Positions 11,554-24,390 are shown, counted from the stretch's first letter. The stretch: 64,000 nucleotides of DNA from Mytilus californianus (GCF_021869535.1 NW_026262659.1:3906001-3970000); one strand, 5' to 3'. Notes: generated from the letters alone by a model not told the origin. Numbers and translations are program-made.

Positions 11554-11830
11554 AACAAAGATGGTTAGACCCCAAAGCGGGTACCAGTAATTGAAAACTA
11601 TAAGTAGAAAAAAGCTGAATAATGAATTAATGCGGAAAGAAAAAAGACGAAAAGAAAAACAAGTGCTCGAAACACTACATAGAATCTAAAGATTGAGAAA
11701 AATTACCCCGCTACATCCGAAGATGAATACTGATGCTTCGGGCAAATTAATAAATCCTGCTTCACTTGTGAAACCCGTCAATCATGTTACTTCTGTTAAA
11801 ATCCTAAACGGCGAAAAGTGGTAGACCGTC
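11554..11830 (+). repeat. MR-C repeat, diverged copy
   Basis: Follows 3180-3420 in order: 'aaagactaagcaaca'-like part, 'gaatactgatgcttcgg', 'aaatcctgcttcac' and 'caatcatgtt'. Heavily mutated. Confidence 0.5.
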
Positions 11831-14039
11831 ACACTATAACAAGTCTTGTCCATCCCTAAAGACATTTGCAAATTCAAATTCTTTATTGCTCAAGTTACCA
11901 GATTGATCAATCTTCGGTACAACTAAATTTTCCTACTCTAATGCGTGATCGATTATGAAAGTTTGAAATGGAAATGAGTACAGTATTTAGACATAGGATA
12001 GACACATAAGATACCACAGAAACATCACACCAACATAAATATATAAAAGTTTCACTTAGTATTTTGTTTTCTTTGTGTTTGTCACTTTGTTGATCTTCTG
12101 GTGTTTAGTGGACCTTACTATTCTTTCGTTTTTAATTCAATGATATAAAACCCAGAGGTCTAGCTCACACATCTACAATACACATCAAAGCATAAATACT
12201 CGAGTGTGTATCCTATGCGATTAATAACTAGTTAGATTCTATAGTCAATGCATAATTAGCATAATTAGCACACCATTTGAAGGTTAGACAAAATCTTTGC
12301 TTATAAAAAGTAATGCTAGCTCTATAAAGAGCTATGCACTCGTGTAGATATGTATAGTAGTAAATATTGTATTTAAACGAGAGCAAAATATCGAGAAGAT
12401 AGTCAAATATCACTGACAAAAGACATAAAGACAAATTAGATTCTGCAAAACTCCATAAAGAAAAAAGAAAACAATGAGCAAAAAAAGCAGAAAACTGTTA
12501 CTTCCATAGGAAAATGCCTGTACCAACTCAGGAACATGACAGTAGTTTTCTAGTTGGTCCGTTGGTTCTTATAGTCCAGTCAGTAAGTTTGGCTAAAATT
12601 GTAAACTGATTGTTCAAGACAGAATTTTATAAACCAAATAAATAACATTATATAAGTCGACATTCAACATTAACAACTCCAAATGCTTATATCTAATGAC
12701 GAACTGAATTAAGGTCTCAATATTTGTTAAGATTGTATTAAAGAAGATGATTAAAAATCTTTAGACTTTTTATAGAATGTGTAAAAATCAATTACATTTG
12801 TAATAACATACCCCTATGAGATTATACAGTATTTTTTCCAGCTAGACATATGAATATTTTATTCTTCTGACATGAATAAATAATCGACGGACTATGAAGT
12901 TTTCACGTTATATTACTGTATGTGTATATGCAGCGCGTATTTAATACGCATATTCTGTTTTTAGGAGTACCTGTATGGTAGCATATCTTATTTTTTACAT
13001 TTTCATATGTAAAGATTAACAATATATAAATAAAACAGTCTGGTCTGATAACTTGAAAATTTTCTAATCAATATACTGTCATCAGCGGCGACGTCATTTT
13101 GCTCTATCAACAGTCAAACTTGTATACGTATAACAGGGAAGAGTTTACCACTGTTTCGGATTTTGATGTTCTACAGAAAAGTAAGTACAAAAAAGGTCAA
13201 AAAGATGCAATATTTCGACTTATCCTTAATATAAATATGATTAAAAGAAGGTTTGTTGTCTTCGTCAATGTGACAGCAACCTAACGACTTTAAACACCAA
13301 GCGGCAGTTTGTCATTAACAATTTATGAGAGCCCATGGATTATTTGTGATTTCAGCATGAACAGGCCACATTTTATTATGGAACTTTTACCAAGTGATAT
13401 GCGTTTTGTTGTTTTGATGCTCAGGATTGTTTGATGTTCCTTCCCTCACTTTTCGTATCTTCCGGTATACAGACTTTAAAAAAATAGATGACATATTCTT
13501 TATAAAATGTTACTTTTTCATCTGAATTTTGTTCTACTAAATCCATTTTCGAACACGATCTTTGACCTTTCTGTAAATATTTTGATATTTGAAATGTGCA
13601 TTGTAATCTGCATACAAAAATGTAAAGAAAAAGAGAACTTTTTCTGTTGTTCATTTAATCATTGATATTAATTTTCCATTTTTTTTACTGATGGAAAGCA
13701 CCATTGGTGTAGCATTTCTGAATGATTGGGCATTCATAAAACAACTGCAATCCCGCCCGAAGTTAAAGTGTCTATTTGATTGAAGAAAGGAAACTTTGTT
13801 GTCTTTATTTTTCTTTAGAATTTCGTTTTTAACAGCAGATCTTTGGTAATTTCTGTTAATCAAACCAATTTTGTCTAGGAATGATAAGAAATGTTCACAT
13901 AATGTAATTAAAAAGATAATCGTCTATTGATGAAATGTTATAATGACGCTTAGTCGTATTTGAAAAAATAAGACGATTTAGTATAAAAGCAAAAAGATGT
14001 AGTAGGATTGACAATAAAACAATTCTCAACTAGAGACAA
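11831..14039. other. 2.2-kb region without a recognisable gene
   Basis: Small open frames occur (for example minus 13421-13654 and 13651-13863) but lack splice signals or family motifs. A short perfect dyad, GCGTATTTAATACGC, lies at about 12935-12949. Nothing else stands out. Confidence 0.4.
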
Positions 14040-14360
14040 AATCACTTAGAAGTTAACAACTATAGATCACCGTACGGTCTCCAACACTGAGCAAAACCCA
14101 TACCGCATAGTAAGCTATAAAAGGCCCCGAAATAACAAATGCAAAACAATTCAAACGAGAAAACTAACGGCTTTATTTATGCATAAAACAATGAACAAAA
14201 AAAAATAAATCGATATACAGCAACAACTGACAGCCACTGAATTACAGGCTCCTGACTTAGGACAGGCACATAAAGAATGCGGCGGGGTTAAACATGTTTG
14301 CTGGCGCTAAACCCTCCCCTAACCTGGGACAGTGGTGTAACAGTACAACATGTACAGTAC
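14040..14360 (+). repeat. MR-A repeat
   Basis: Landmarks are 'caccgtacggtc', 'gtaagctataaaaggcccc' and 'cctgacttaggacagg'. It ends near 'gtgtaacagtacaac'. Confidence 0.65.
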
Positions 14361-15974
14361 AGTATGACTGCAAAAATGAGACATATATCCACACACCAAA
14401 TGACAAAGATGTAAAGAATAATAGCCTTCAACATAGCACGAAACCAAAACCGTAAAGTAAGATACAAATAGCACTGGTTAGACAAAATTTATATTTAACA
14501 ACAGAAAAGCAACTACAAATGTTGAAATCATGTAGATCTGACTTAAGATTAAAAATATTCATATACCTTTCGTTTTGGGTTCATACAACAAATTTTTGCC
14601 TTGTTTCTGGTACATGTATTTGTATTGTTCCTCAGCACGATTCAAACTAAAGTTGTTGAAACAACAACAAGGAAGTCTGTGACTAGCACATAAGACTATA
14701 CTTGGTTAGTTTTACTATATCAAATATAGCTTTCATTTGAAGTTGAATGGTGACTTCATTCGTCGGTTTCATTTAAGGCTATATACAATACATTGTAGTT
14801 CATCGTTATTAAGATAGATAAGATATAAACGACTTTAAGTAAGAGTATAGTGTAGCGTTTTGTATGATGATTAATTTGTAATGATGACGAATAAGTATGT
14901 TTAAACCAAGAGCATAGTATTTAATTTTATATATATATTTTTAAGAAAACTGAAATAGAGAATGATTTTAGCCATATTGTGCTATTTGCAATAATTAGCC
15001 TACTCACATTATAATGGAATTTCAACCTCTGTCTGTGAAAGTATGATTCCAAATCACTTAGGTTCCCCACAGAAGACGGAAACACCTTACAAGCTTTCTT
15101 TGGATACAACAACTTATACCAACGGTTCAGTCATTTCAGGTGAGATTGTATATCTTAAATTACAGAAACAAGTTGCGAAATTAATATACTGGTTTCCGAT
15201 CATTTTGTCTGTTTATCTTAAACAACAAAGGCGACTTAATTGAATAATCGTATGTTGCAATGTAGAGAACAGCATAATAATCCTTCTATTTTGAACAATA
15301 TGAAATGACAAATATGCATGCTCGATAACATTACCAGGAGTGATGGTATTTTTGTTTAGTTCAGTCAAACAATGATGATACTTCAAAATCTTTTGACAAA
15401 GTTGCATAGGAAACTGTAACTTTATTATCATTTCTATAAAACAACAACTCGAAACTAGTATGAGCCAATTGACTTATTTCACTCTTTTATCCAATAAAAA
15501 CTATTTAAGCACCGATATTCAGTTTAATATTGAGTCTTTAGTGGTAAAGGTAGTTAGCAATACCCTGTAAGGCTGCTGAAACCCTAGTATAAGCAATCCA
15601 TCAAATAAATTTATGTAAATATACTTCTCATGTTTTTCAACAATAGAAAACTTCAATATAGAGCTGTGCAAGAGAGGACAAAACAATAAGTTTTTTACAC
15701 AAAAAAGGAAGAAACATTTCACGCTGCAAATGTACATATGCAACTAATAAAAAACCCATTGACCACAGAAAGGGTTAATACGATTATGGATAGCCAACAA
15801 CATTGCCAAATAGAGATATTCGGAACAAGATCATTCATCTTAATTGCATAGCTCCAGTATTTTTGATAGTCCTGTAGAGTTGTTTAAGTGAGTTCCATTC
15901 TAAGAAGTATAATTATTTTTTATACCAAATAACGTTAAATTGTGATACAAATGTTATTTGAGGTTCAGAACAAT

Positions 15975-17210
15975 GAGTGATATAAGCAAGGTTATTTAAC
16001 ATTGCAGTCACTCTAAGTAGCCAGGACAATTCCACCATTAGGGAATATATGATACAAATAAGATTATTTAAGATTGCACTCACTCTAAGTAGCCAGGACA
16101 ATACTACGTTTAAGGAATATATGATACAAATGAAATTATTAACATTGCAGTTACTCTAAGTAGCCTTGACAATACTACATTTAAAGAACATATGATACAA
16201 ATGAGAATATTAACATTGCAGTTACATAAAGTATCCAGGACAATACTACGTTTAAGGAATATATGATACAAATGAAATTATTAACATTGCAGTCACTCTA
16301 ATTAGCCAGGACAATACCCCATGAAAGGAATTTACGATACAAATAAGATTATTTAACAGAACAGTCACTCTCAGTAGCCAGGACAATGCCACGTTTAAGG
16401 AATATATGATACAAATAAGATTATTAACATTGCAGTTACTCTAAGTAGTCTGGACAATACTACATTTAAGGGATATATGATACAAATAAGATTATTTATT
16501 ATTGCAGTCACTCTAAGTAGCCAGGACAATACCACCTTTAAGGAATATATGATACAAATAAGGTTATTTATTATTGCAGTCACACTAAGTAGAAAGCACA
16601 ATACCACGTTTAAGGGATATATGATACAAATAAGATTATTTATTATTGCAGTCACTCTAAGTAGCCAGGACAATATCACATTTAAGGGATATATGATACA
16701 AATAAAATTATTTATTATTGCAGTCACTCTTAGTAGCCAGAACAATTCAATGTTTAAGGAATATATGATACAAATAAGATTGTTTAATATCACAATCACT
16801 CTTAGTAGCCAGGACAATACCACGTTTAAGGAATATATGATACAAATAAAATTATGTATCATTACAGTCACTCTAATTAGCCAGGATAATACCCTGTTTA
16901 AGGGATATATGATACAAATAAGATTATTTATTATTGCAGTCACTCTAAGTAGCCAGAACAATTCAACGTTTAAGGAATTTATGATACAATTAAATTATTT
17001 AATATTACAATCACTCTAGGTAGCCAGGACAATACCACCTTTAAGGAATATATGATACAAATAAAATTATGTTTCATTGCAGTCACTTTAATTAGCCTGG
17101 ATAATACCCCGTTTAAGGGATATATGATACAAATAAGATTATTTATTATTGAAGTCACTCTAAATAGCCAGGACAATACCACGTTTAAGGGATATATGAT
17201 ACAGATGAGA
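15975..17210 (+). repeat. 72-bp tandem array of a splice acceptor plus exon 2 start
   Basis: About 17 units plus a partial first one. Each unit is a 16-nt intron end (TTATTTATTATTGCAG-like) followed by 56 nt equal to the beginning of Reeler exon 2 (TCACTCTAAGTAGCC...ATATGATACA). The last unit runs directly into the genuine rest of exon 2 at about 17211. 72 is a multiple of three and the unit has no stop in the exon frame, so long open frames arise on both strands. Units differ by a few substitutions and single-base indels, so the array is not brand new. Confidence 0.9.
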
Positions 17211-17699
17211 AGTACAGATAACGACAAAATTGTTGGTACATTTTCTGTAGTGAACAATGGCAAGTTGATGACATGTGGTAATATGGTAGGTACAAACAAC
17301 ACTCATCAAAGATATATAAGGTTTTTAATTCTGAATCAGTAAAGCATGCATGTACATAAGACTCTTTGTTTGAGCTCGAGCAAATCAGTTGAAATGAAAA
17401 ATTAAAGATCTTGTGGAGCGCTTAAATAAAAAATCAAAAAAAAAAAAAACTAAGTCTGGCTAAGGCCACTATGCCATGGAATAGAAACCCTTATAGCATT
17501 TCAAATGATTTTGATATTTTTTTTAACACAAAATGACCGAATCAATAATATTGCAAACACAAAGAGCGAAGACTTTTAATTAGCAACGTTTGACCATAGA
17601 TTCATTTCTTTGTTCAAGTAAATTTAACAGAATTGAATACATTTCGGTTAAACTAATAATGCACTCATAGGTCAAATAAACTAATAACGCACTCATATG

Positions 17700-18120
17700 T
17701 CAAACAAAACAAAACATGGATGGTCAAAATATGGCATTGGGCTGTTTTCATTTTAGCGATATATGTTTTGCAACATTGCCATATAATCAGGAGGTTCGGC
17801 TAGCCATAAAACCAGGTTCAGCTCACCATGTTTTCTTAAAATGCCCGTTACCAAGTACGGAATATTGCAGTTGTTATCAAATAGTCCGTTTCTATGTATG
17901 TTGGCGTTTGTTTTTGTTGCAGTTCAGTGTTTCTGTTGTTCCGCTGTTTTCCTCTTATAATTGATGTGTTACCCTCGGTTTTAGTTCGCAACCCAGAATT
18001 GTTTTCTCTTAATCGATTTATGACTTTTGAACAGCGGTATACTTCTGTTGCCTTTATTTATGCTCTTTGGTTGGGTTGTTGTCTCTTTGACACATTCCTC
18101 GTTTCAATTCTCTAGTCTAT
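17700..18120 (+). repeat. MR-B repeat, coding-like relic
   Basis: Contains 'gaggttcggctagccataaaaccagg' style sequence in the frame RLAIKPGSAHHVFLKC and ends in GTTGTCTCTTTGACACATTC. That end is the reverse complement of part of 32640-32680. I recall this family as widespread in mussels. It lies in intron 2 of the Reeler pseudogene, and its middle is the only block of this stretch retained in copy B (39139-39166). Confidence 0.5.
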
Positions 18121-18474
18121 ATTAAGTTGTAAAATAATAAAATGGAATAGCATTAAAGTTCATATACCACCGGCTGGTGCTCAGGAACCATTGATATTTT
18201 TAGATCACCTATCGTGATGAACACGCATTTATCAGTTTCGTATACTTAATATTTCATGTACCTCATAGTAGTAAATGTTTTTGCAGATCAACTCTACTGT
18301 AACCCATTCAGACAATTCTGACAAACTTGCAGCAACATTCAACTGGATATCCCCGTCGAAGCCTGTAGGACAAATACGTATTGTGTAGGTACATTCAGTA
18401 CATTATTTATGACCTGTTTTTAAAAAAAAACGTCATTCGGCAAAAACAAAGTGTTGAAGAAATAAAATAGTACA

Positions 18475-18720
18475 CCTGAAAATAAGGGATGTGGTTTGAT
18501 GGCAAATGAGACAACTCTCTACCAGATTATATGTTGAAAAGAAAAAAGAAATTGGTAGCCATCGCGCTAATTTTATATAATATTCCTGGAGATATAATGA
18601 TCCCGTCAATGTTACAGTAAATCAAAAACAAGAACTACAAAAAGACATCTACAGATCAACATAAAATATTCAACAATAGGCTCATGTAAGCTCTCAATTG
18701 TCCCGAATATCATATAATTT
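18475..18720 (+). repeat. MR-A repeat, partial
   Basis: 'gggatgtggtttgatggcaa' followed by 'tgagacaactctctaccag' matches the MR-A start. The middle has diverged. Confidence 0.45.
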
Positions 18721-20461
18721 CTAATACAATGAATAATATGCAATCGACTTAAAATTCTATATAAAAAAAAAAATAAAAAAACACACGTTTTTAGGTTATA
18801 GCGGTATTACTTTGTTATATTGTTTTTGTTGTTCTTATTTGCACCCTCTGTTTTTATGTATTAGAAAGAGAAATATCATTATTCAAGTCAAAACATAAGG
18901 ATGCGTATAGACATTCTTTAAATAAAATTTAAAAGGTCACGATGTTTTATAATCATTGATGGTTTCGACTAAAAATGGATTCAACTGAAAGCAGAGTGAA
19001 ACCTAAACTTATAAAAAAGATAATTGGATTTACATTAATATTTTGAAAACTTGTAATGAGTTAAGATATAGTGAAGCCAAAAGTATTATTCAATGAAATT
19101 TGGAAACATTGTCAGAAGTAGTGTTCAAACCAAAATAAATCTGATAAAGTCAATAGAATGAGAAAAAGCGACATTCGAAAAATATTTGCAAATCGAATGA
19201 GTTTGTAGAATCTATATTTTATTCATGTTACCCTATAAATAGGTATTGGTTCAGGAACTACTGTCGTACACATACATTTCTGCATTTGTCTATTCAATAA
19301 TTTATGTTACCAAATATCAATTGTGCTTATTTTTAACTTTATTTTAAATAACTTGTGACATATTGTACATTAGATCTACAGTTGTTAAGAGGTATGATGT
19401 TAATTAGACAAATATACAATCAGCATCACTCAGTATACAAATGGAATCATAAACAGCAGAATAAAGAAGTGAGATGGAACTAGACTGGCAACAAGATTCT
19501 TACAATTTAGTTATTACTTTTTTATTTCGAAAAATATTTGCAATTGTTCATCAATTATATTAAACAATTAAATACATTATAAAGCACTTAAATGTGCGCA
19601 CGGTCAACGCTTTTACACCCCTATAAAATTACTAAAAGAAGCATTCAATACGTATAATTACAGTTTTTGCTAGGATTAAGAAAACACGATTTCTATCAAG
19701 TTTTTCTTTTATTTACCTGTGCACTTTAATGTGGAAGCTCGTGTCATCATGAATGCTACATTTCATTTTCAGGATGACGCGACATTGCTGTTAGCCAATC
19801 AAAATAACGTATTATAATTGAACATACATGAAAAGTAATTATAATAACATTAACCCATAGAAATTTCCTACATGTCTTTGGTCATTCTTTTCATATGAAT
19901 CATAATAAAGAGATAAATATAAAACAATTTTTTTTTAATATGTACTTGGATTGAAAATGGATTACTTATATATCATTGACATGTGATGTGAACATCTGTA
20001 TCTTGTTTTGGAAGATTCTGTCTAAGTTCCGTATCATTTAATAAAAGGGGATGTGAAAAGGGAAAGTGGGAAAAACGAAATGACACAAGGAGACATCTAG
20101 ATATCTGTTCTGCATTAGAATGAAATAATCAATGAAAAATTGCAACATCAATGCATGAAGAATTTCAATAATTTTTATTATGATTTTATATGCTATAACC
20201 GTTTATCCGATCACAGACTGTACGTATTTCAATAGTTCACATGTCTACGTTAATTATTTTTCTTGTATAGAGCGATACATATTTACATATATTGGGTTAC
20301 AGTTGGTTTTGGTCAGTAAGGCAACGGTACAATTCACCTGGACCTTGTATACCCTGTAAACATTATTCATATATTATCACGGGTAGTAACCTCGTCATAT
20401 CGAGGAGCGTTTAGTACAGTGATTTTGTCATAGTTTGGTTGAGTTAGACATGGCTGTATTA
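18721..20461. other. Intronic or intergenic sequence, no exon recognised
   Basis: No Reeler-like exon or other gene found. From about 19950 the sequence is again shared with copy B (39166 on). Confidence 0.4.
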
Positions 20462-20481
20462 AGTGTTTTTGATGACAAACA

Positions 20482-20537
20482 ATGCCAAAGCATTCAAATA
20501 TTTTGTTAAAGGAACTTCTGACCATAAATTCAAGCTG
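20482..20537 (+). CDS. Candidate short first exon, copy A
   Basis: ATG followed by 18 codons (MPKHSNILLKELLTINSS) and a strong donor (GTAAGTAT). The equivalent in copy B (39680-39741) has two extra codons from a 6-bp in-frame insertion. Its two other differences, TCA/TCG and ATA/ATT, are both synonymous. The signal is weak because it is so short. No second exon is identified, and an overlapping 19-codon frame starts upstream at the previous ATG. Confidence 0.25.
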
Positions 20538-20999
20538 GTAAGTATCTTTGTTTATAGCTAATATGACAGTACATCAAAGATTTTATCATATAGTTAATAA
20601 TTTGACACAGAAAAATGCTTGCGTATGTCAAAATTTAAAAGTTGTGATTCGTTTCTTATGCATAAAGAAAAGTGGTTTCCTAACTGTCTGTTACATCACA
20701 TATTTCGTTATGATATATGACTGCCGTCAATTATTCCGAAAAATAGATACTATTGCACACAATTTAAGATTACAGAAAATTCAGTGTCATGGTTTGGTTC
20801 ATTGTTGTCATGGTCTATTTCTTGTTCGACATGGTTCAGGTATGGGATTCCTGTCGTGTATGCAGGAAGACATGGAATAGTAACGATCAGAATAAACAGA
20901 CATTATACTACTATTGATTTACTTTTTTATAAAATTGTTTTATTTGGAAATATCAAAAGGACATATGAACGCACATACAATGTAGTATTATGTAATAAA

Positions 21000-21800
21000 T
21001 ACATGCGGTTTGATTGCCAATGAGATAACTAGCCACCCGAGACCAAAATGACGTAGATGTTTGCAACTAACGCGAGGGTACCAAAATTGCACCTATTTTG
21101 AGTTTTTTTTACCTACGTTTTATTTTACGATCCAAACAAAAGTTTCCATCTTATTTTATTTTGAAGATGCATCCTTATTTACTATATAGTCCCACCAATT
21201 AAATTTTAAATCCATATTGAATCATAGAAAACTTTGTTTGAACCGACCTCCAAAAGACCCATGATTCGGTAATGAGGAGTACCCAAATTGCATCTATGCT
21301 TTAATCCACGTCCGTAAAAATCAAATAACTAATGTTTTGTGTTATTTCTTCAAACATTTAGAACAATTTGACAATAGTCCATGCTAGCTATTAATATTTT
21401 AAGAAATTGATGCCTGTAACATATTGTATTTGCGCATTTTTAAAAGATGACTTTTTGTGGACGTTGCATGGTGACGTTTTCGTAGATTGTACCTTTTCCA
21501 GTTAATATTTCATTTGTTGATATATACTGTGAACGTTTTGTGAATATTTAACTATATATTTACATATTTGAAAGACGTGCACAATGTCAAATGATGAAAA
21601 AAAAATGCAAATTGTTTAGTCCCTAAGAAAACTTGTAAGATCTTCGCTGCTATTTTTGCTAAATAGGTGCAATTTGGGTACTGTGACGTTATATGTCGCC
21701 GTAAGGTCTTTAACGATGAGCAAAATCCATACCTCTTAGCAAGCTATAAAAGCCTCTGACAAAATAATTGTAAAAAAATTTAAAAGAGAAAACCAACGTA
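21000..21800 (+). repeat. MR-A repeat interrupted by a MITE
   Basis: 21000-21069 ('ggtttgattgccaatgagat', 'gaccaaaatgacgtagatg') and 21690-21800 ('cgccgtaaggtcttt', 'agcaagctataaaag') are the two halves of an MR-A copy split by the element at 21070-21689. Joining the halves across one TA restores the usual MR-A order. Confidence 0.7.
21070..21689. mobile_element. MITE with ~29-bp imperfect inverted repeats and TA target duplication
   Basis: The left end is ACGCGAGGGTACC then AAAATTGCACCTATTT. The right end, reverse-complemented, is ACGTCACAGTACC then CAAATTGCACCTATTT. TA flanks both sides (21068-21069 and 21690-21691), which fits the Tc1/mariner or PIF-like class. Copy B has the left end at about 40283, but its right half is deleted. 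No ORF inside. Confidence 0.75.
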
Positions 21801-22565
21801 TACAATACTACAAAAACATATTCATTTTTATTCGTTCGTAATAATAATTATAAAAATGGATACTAAATTGGCTTCATTCTAATTCGAAATTGTGACCTTT
21901 CATATATTTAAATTCGGAACTTTGTGAGTACTTTTATTTTAATTTCCCTTATAACAAAAGCAAAAACAAAAACAAATAAGTTTTAGCTTTTGTCCATGTC
22001 ACGCGTTAACATTTTGTTTTGCGGATGGTTGAAGACTCATGGTGTCCTCTTAATAATATTTGGTTAGTTTTGTAGTTGGGTTACTATATCATGGGCGTAT
22101 AACCCCACATCTCCTTTCATTCATCATAGACTGGTTCAAAATAAAACAACAGTTGTATAGTTTGCTAGAAAACAAAATGTAAAACAAAAATTTGTTTTTG
22201 ACTAGCTGATACGTTTTGTAACTTTAAGTAGACGTCTTTAACTATTTTACAAGTGATGCCGCTCACGATATCCCCGTCAGAGTCCATCATGGACATACAG
22301 AGAAAAATATTCTATGTGAAACAGAAGCAGCGTTTTCTGCTTTTGTAATTATTATAACGAAAGCTAGTTTAAAAGAGCAGCGACTATTTACATTATATTG
22401 CAGGAAAAGGTAAAATTACAAAAATACCGAACTTCGAGGAAAATTCTAAACGGAAATTCCCTAGGCAAATGGTAAAATCAAATGCTCAAACTATCAAACG
22501 AATTGGTAACAACTGTCATATTCCTCACTTGGTACAGGCATTTTCGCATGTAGAAAATGATGGAT

Positions 22566-22660
22566 GTGAAGTTAGCAGCCGGTTCGTTATTCGATATTCG
22601 ATATTCAATATCCAACTGGCCGCTAGCAGCCAGTTCGATATTCAAAAATATTATGTTATC
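22566..22660. repeat. Hairpin-forming sequence at the duplication edge
   Basis: AATATCCAACTGGCC and GCCAGTTCGATATT pair around CGCTAGCAG. Repeats of TTCGATATTC precede it. It sits just where copies A and B of the segmental duplication stop matching. Confidence 0.5.
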
Positions 22661-22699
22661 ATAAAAACTCCTTAAATGAAAATGATTGCATTATAATAT

Positions 22700-23290
22700 T
22701 ACTTAAGAATTATACGTTTATTATGTAAAAAAAAAAAAAAGAAAAAAAAAGAAAAACAACTCAATACGGTTGTGACGTCAACATTTTTGATTGACAGGTG
22801 TAATGCGCTGACACGATTTTAAATGGACGTCATTTTACATTCACACACGCTGCATTTACAAGTCATAGAAGATCACAAAAAAGTAAACAAATAAGTAATC
22901 CCGGTGGTAGAGATTTGTATTACGAAGAATATAAAGAATTGTCATAGGTAAAGGTAGTGAAAGTACATTAGAAGAGCAATTAAAACTAAATATTCACAGA
23001 TTGTATGCGAATGTATGGCGTGGAATTAGTGTCATAAATTTTAGTAATGCTGAACGCGAATTCAATTTAGCTGTTTAACATACACTGCACTTGTTAATGC
23101 ATGTATGTGTCTCTAAAATAAAATCTCCCCTTTTCAATGTGACGCTATAACTGATAATATTAATATATCTAAGCTGTTTGTAATTTGACACTCCCTCCCC
23201 CTTTTTCAATGTGACGCTATTACTTATTATCTTATATTAATTTATGTAAGGTATTTATTTTCTAATAAATAAAGAGAAGTTATTTGTGTT
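22700..23290. other. A-rich run and a ~75-bp local duplication, no gene
   Basis: An A/G homopurine run lies at 22726-22757. The stretch CCTTTTCAATGTGACGCTAT... occurs twice (about 23130 and 23202) with the following TATTAAT-rich sequence. A TGACGTCA dyad lies at about 22772. No exon recognised. Confidence 0.4.
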
Positions 23291-23299
23291 ACTTTTTTA

Positions 23300-24390
23300 T
23301 TTTAGAGAGAGAGAGAGACCACGGCAGTGAAAATGTAAAGTCAAGCGCCCGTGGATATAATAAAAATGTATCGTTTGAGCTGTTACCTCTAGCGCTTAAC
23401 GTGTACAATCGGGCGCTGTAGATACATTGTATAAACTTCAGCGTTGTAGCTCTAAATTCCAGGGCTTTTGATATTAATTTCAAAGCTGGATATGTTACAT
23501 CCGCTGTATGTATGAAAATAAGCGCAGGAAATGCAAATTCCAGTGCTCGAGATGTAAATATAAAGTAGATGGCTTCAGATATAAAGTCAAATGCCAGATA
23601 TGTAAAGTCGTGCGCTGTCAAAGTAAAGTCTAGCGCAAGTGGTCCAAAGTCCAACATTTTGGATGTAAAGCTCAGTGCTGCAGATATAAAAAGTTAATTG
23701 ATGTGAATTTGAATAAAGCGCTGCTAGTGTACATTCCAACGCTGGAGATGCAAATGTGCTGTAAATATAAAACCCACAGCTCTGGAGATGCAAAATTCGT
23801 CGCTTAAGATCTTTAGCTGTTTTGTAAAGCTTAATACTGAAGATCTAAAGTTCAGCAATGCACATTATATGTAGATGTGAAGTCCAGCGCTTTTTAGATC
23901 TTTTTGAGTAGACTAAATATCTACAGAGCTCGATATTACATTACATTACTGCTAAATTTTAATTTCATCATCAGTCCTAAACTTTCGACCTACAGCGCAG
24001 AGCTTTAGATTTACAGCGCTGAACGTAAGATTTATAGGACTGGATGTTAGCTCTTCGGTGCTTGGCTTTACATTCACAGCACTTGACTTATGATTTACAG
24101 CACTCGATCGATATGAGACCGACAGGGCCCCGTAAAAAAATTACCGCCATATATATCATATCTAGCACTATACATAGCTATGACGTAATGCGTTGGAGAT
24201 GTAAAGTACAGCGCTTGAGTTGTTGAGTCTTGCGGTGAAGATATTATGTTAAGCATTGCAGAGCAAAAGTCTATCACCAACACGAGTCTTCACTTTACAT
24301 CTCAAGCGTTTGATCTAAAAACGAAATCGTAAAACATACAAATAAAACTACTCCGGTAGCTATACAATCATGTGTTAGAAATGTAAAGGC
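23300..24390. repeat. Degenerate ~21-bp minisatellite domain, both orientations
   Basis: Monomers resembling AGCGCTGTAGATCTAAAGTC recur with heavy mutation. They read forward from 23300 to about 23930, inverted (TTTACAGCGCT...) from about 23960 to 24120, then forward again after a spacer at about 24100-24150. The open frames here (minus 23289-23657 and 23587-23793) have monomer-like composition and are not genes. Confidence 0.8.

Larger units (their letters stand above)
14950..18384 (+). pseudogene. Reeler-domain secreted protein gene, copy A (broken exon 1)
   Basis: Reeler domains occur in secreted or membrane proteins such as reelin, insect defense proteins and ferric-chelate reductases. 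Three exons are visible: 14950-15139, 17155-17285 and 18287-about 18384. Exon 1 has a VCES...NHLGSP...PYKLSL core; exon 2 has FKGYMIQMR and LMTCGN; exon 3 has VTHSDNSDK and FNWISP. Order and motifs follow a Reeler domain and phases match (1, then 0). The start is lost (ATG in copy B is CTG here) and in-frame stops occur at 14956 (TAG) and 14992 (TAA) in the signal peptide. The true end of exon 3 is uncertain; the best donor is GTAGGT at 18385. Exon 2 is preceded by the 72-bp array. Further 3' exons were not found. Confidence 0.75.
14681..22565 (+). repeat. Segmental duplication, copy A (Reeler locus)
   Basis: Collinear with 37655-41416. Shared blocks: A 14681-15915 with B 37655-39137; A ~17789-17817 with B ~39139-39166; A ~19950-22565 with B ~39166-41416. 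Copy B lacks A 15916-17788, 17818-19950 and about 21451-21827. It carries its own small insertion at 38189-38415. Identity is high, with scattered substitutions. The duplicated unit starts at CTAGCAC and contains the Reeler first exon with its 5' flank. Confidence 0.9.

Noticed and set aside
16395..17302. Long open frames on both strands (about 180-190 codons each)
   Set aside because: They follow from the 72-bp period being a multiple of three. The repeat unit is open on both strands. Only the plus-strand frame continuing into exon 2 has gene meaning.
20250..20420. Possible Cys-containing exon shared by copies A and B (GPCIPCKHYSY frame)
   Set aside because: The differences between copies are all amino-acid changing in that frame, and splice signals are weak.
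22768..22780. CRE-like TGACGTCA promoter site
   Set aside because: An isolated 8-bp dyad with no gene start nearby; expected by chance in 64 kb.
23289..23793. Minus-strand frames of 122 and 68 codons
   Set aside because: Composition follows the ~21-bp minisatellite monomer (ALDFTL-type repeats); no start context, splice sites or motif.
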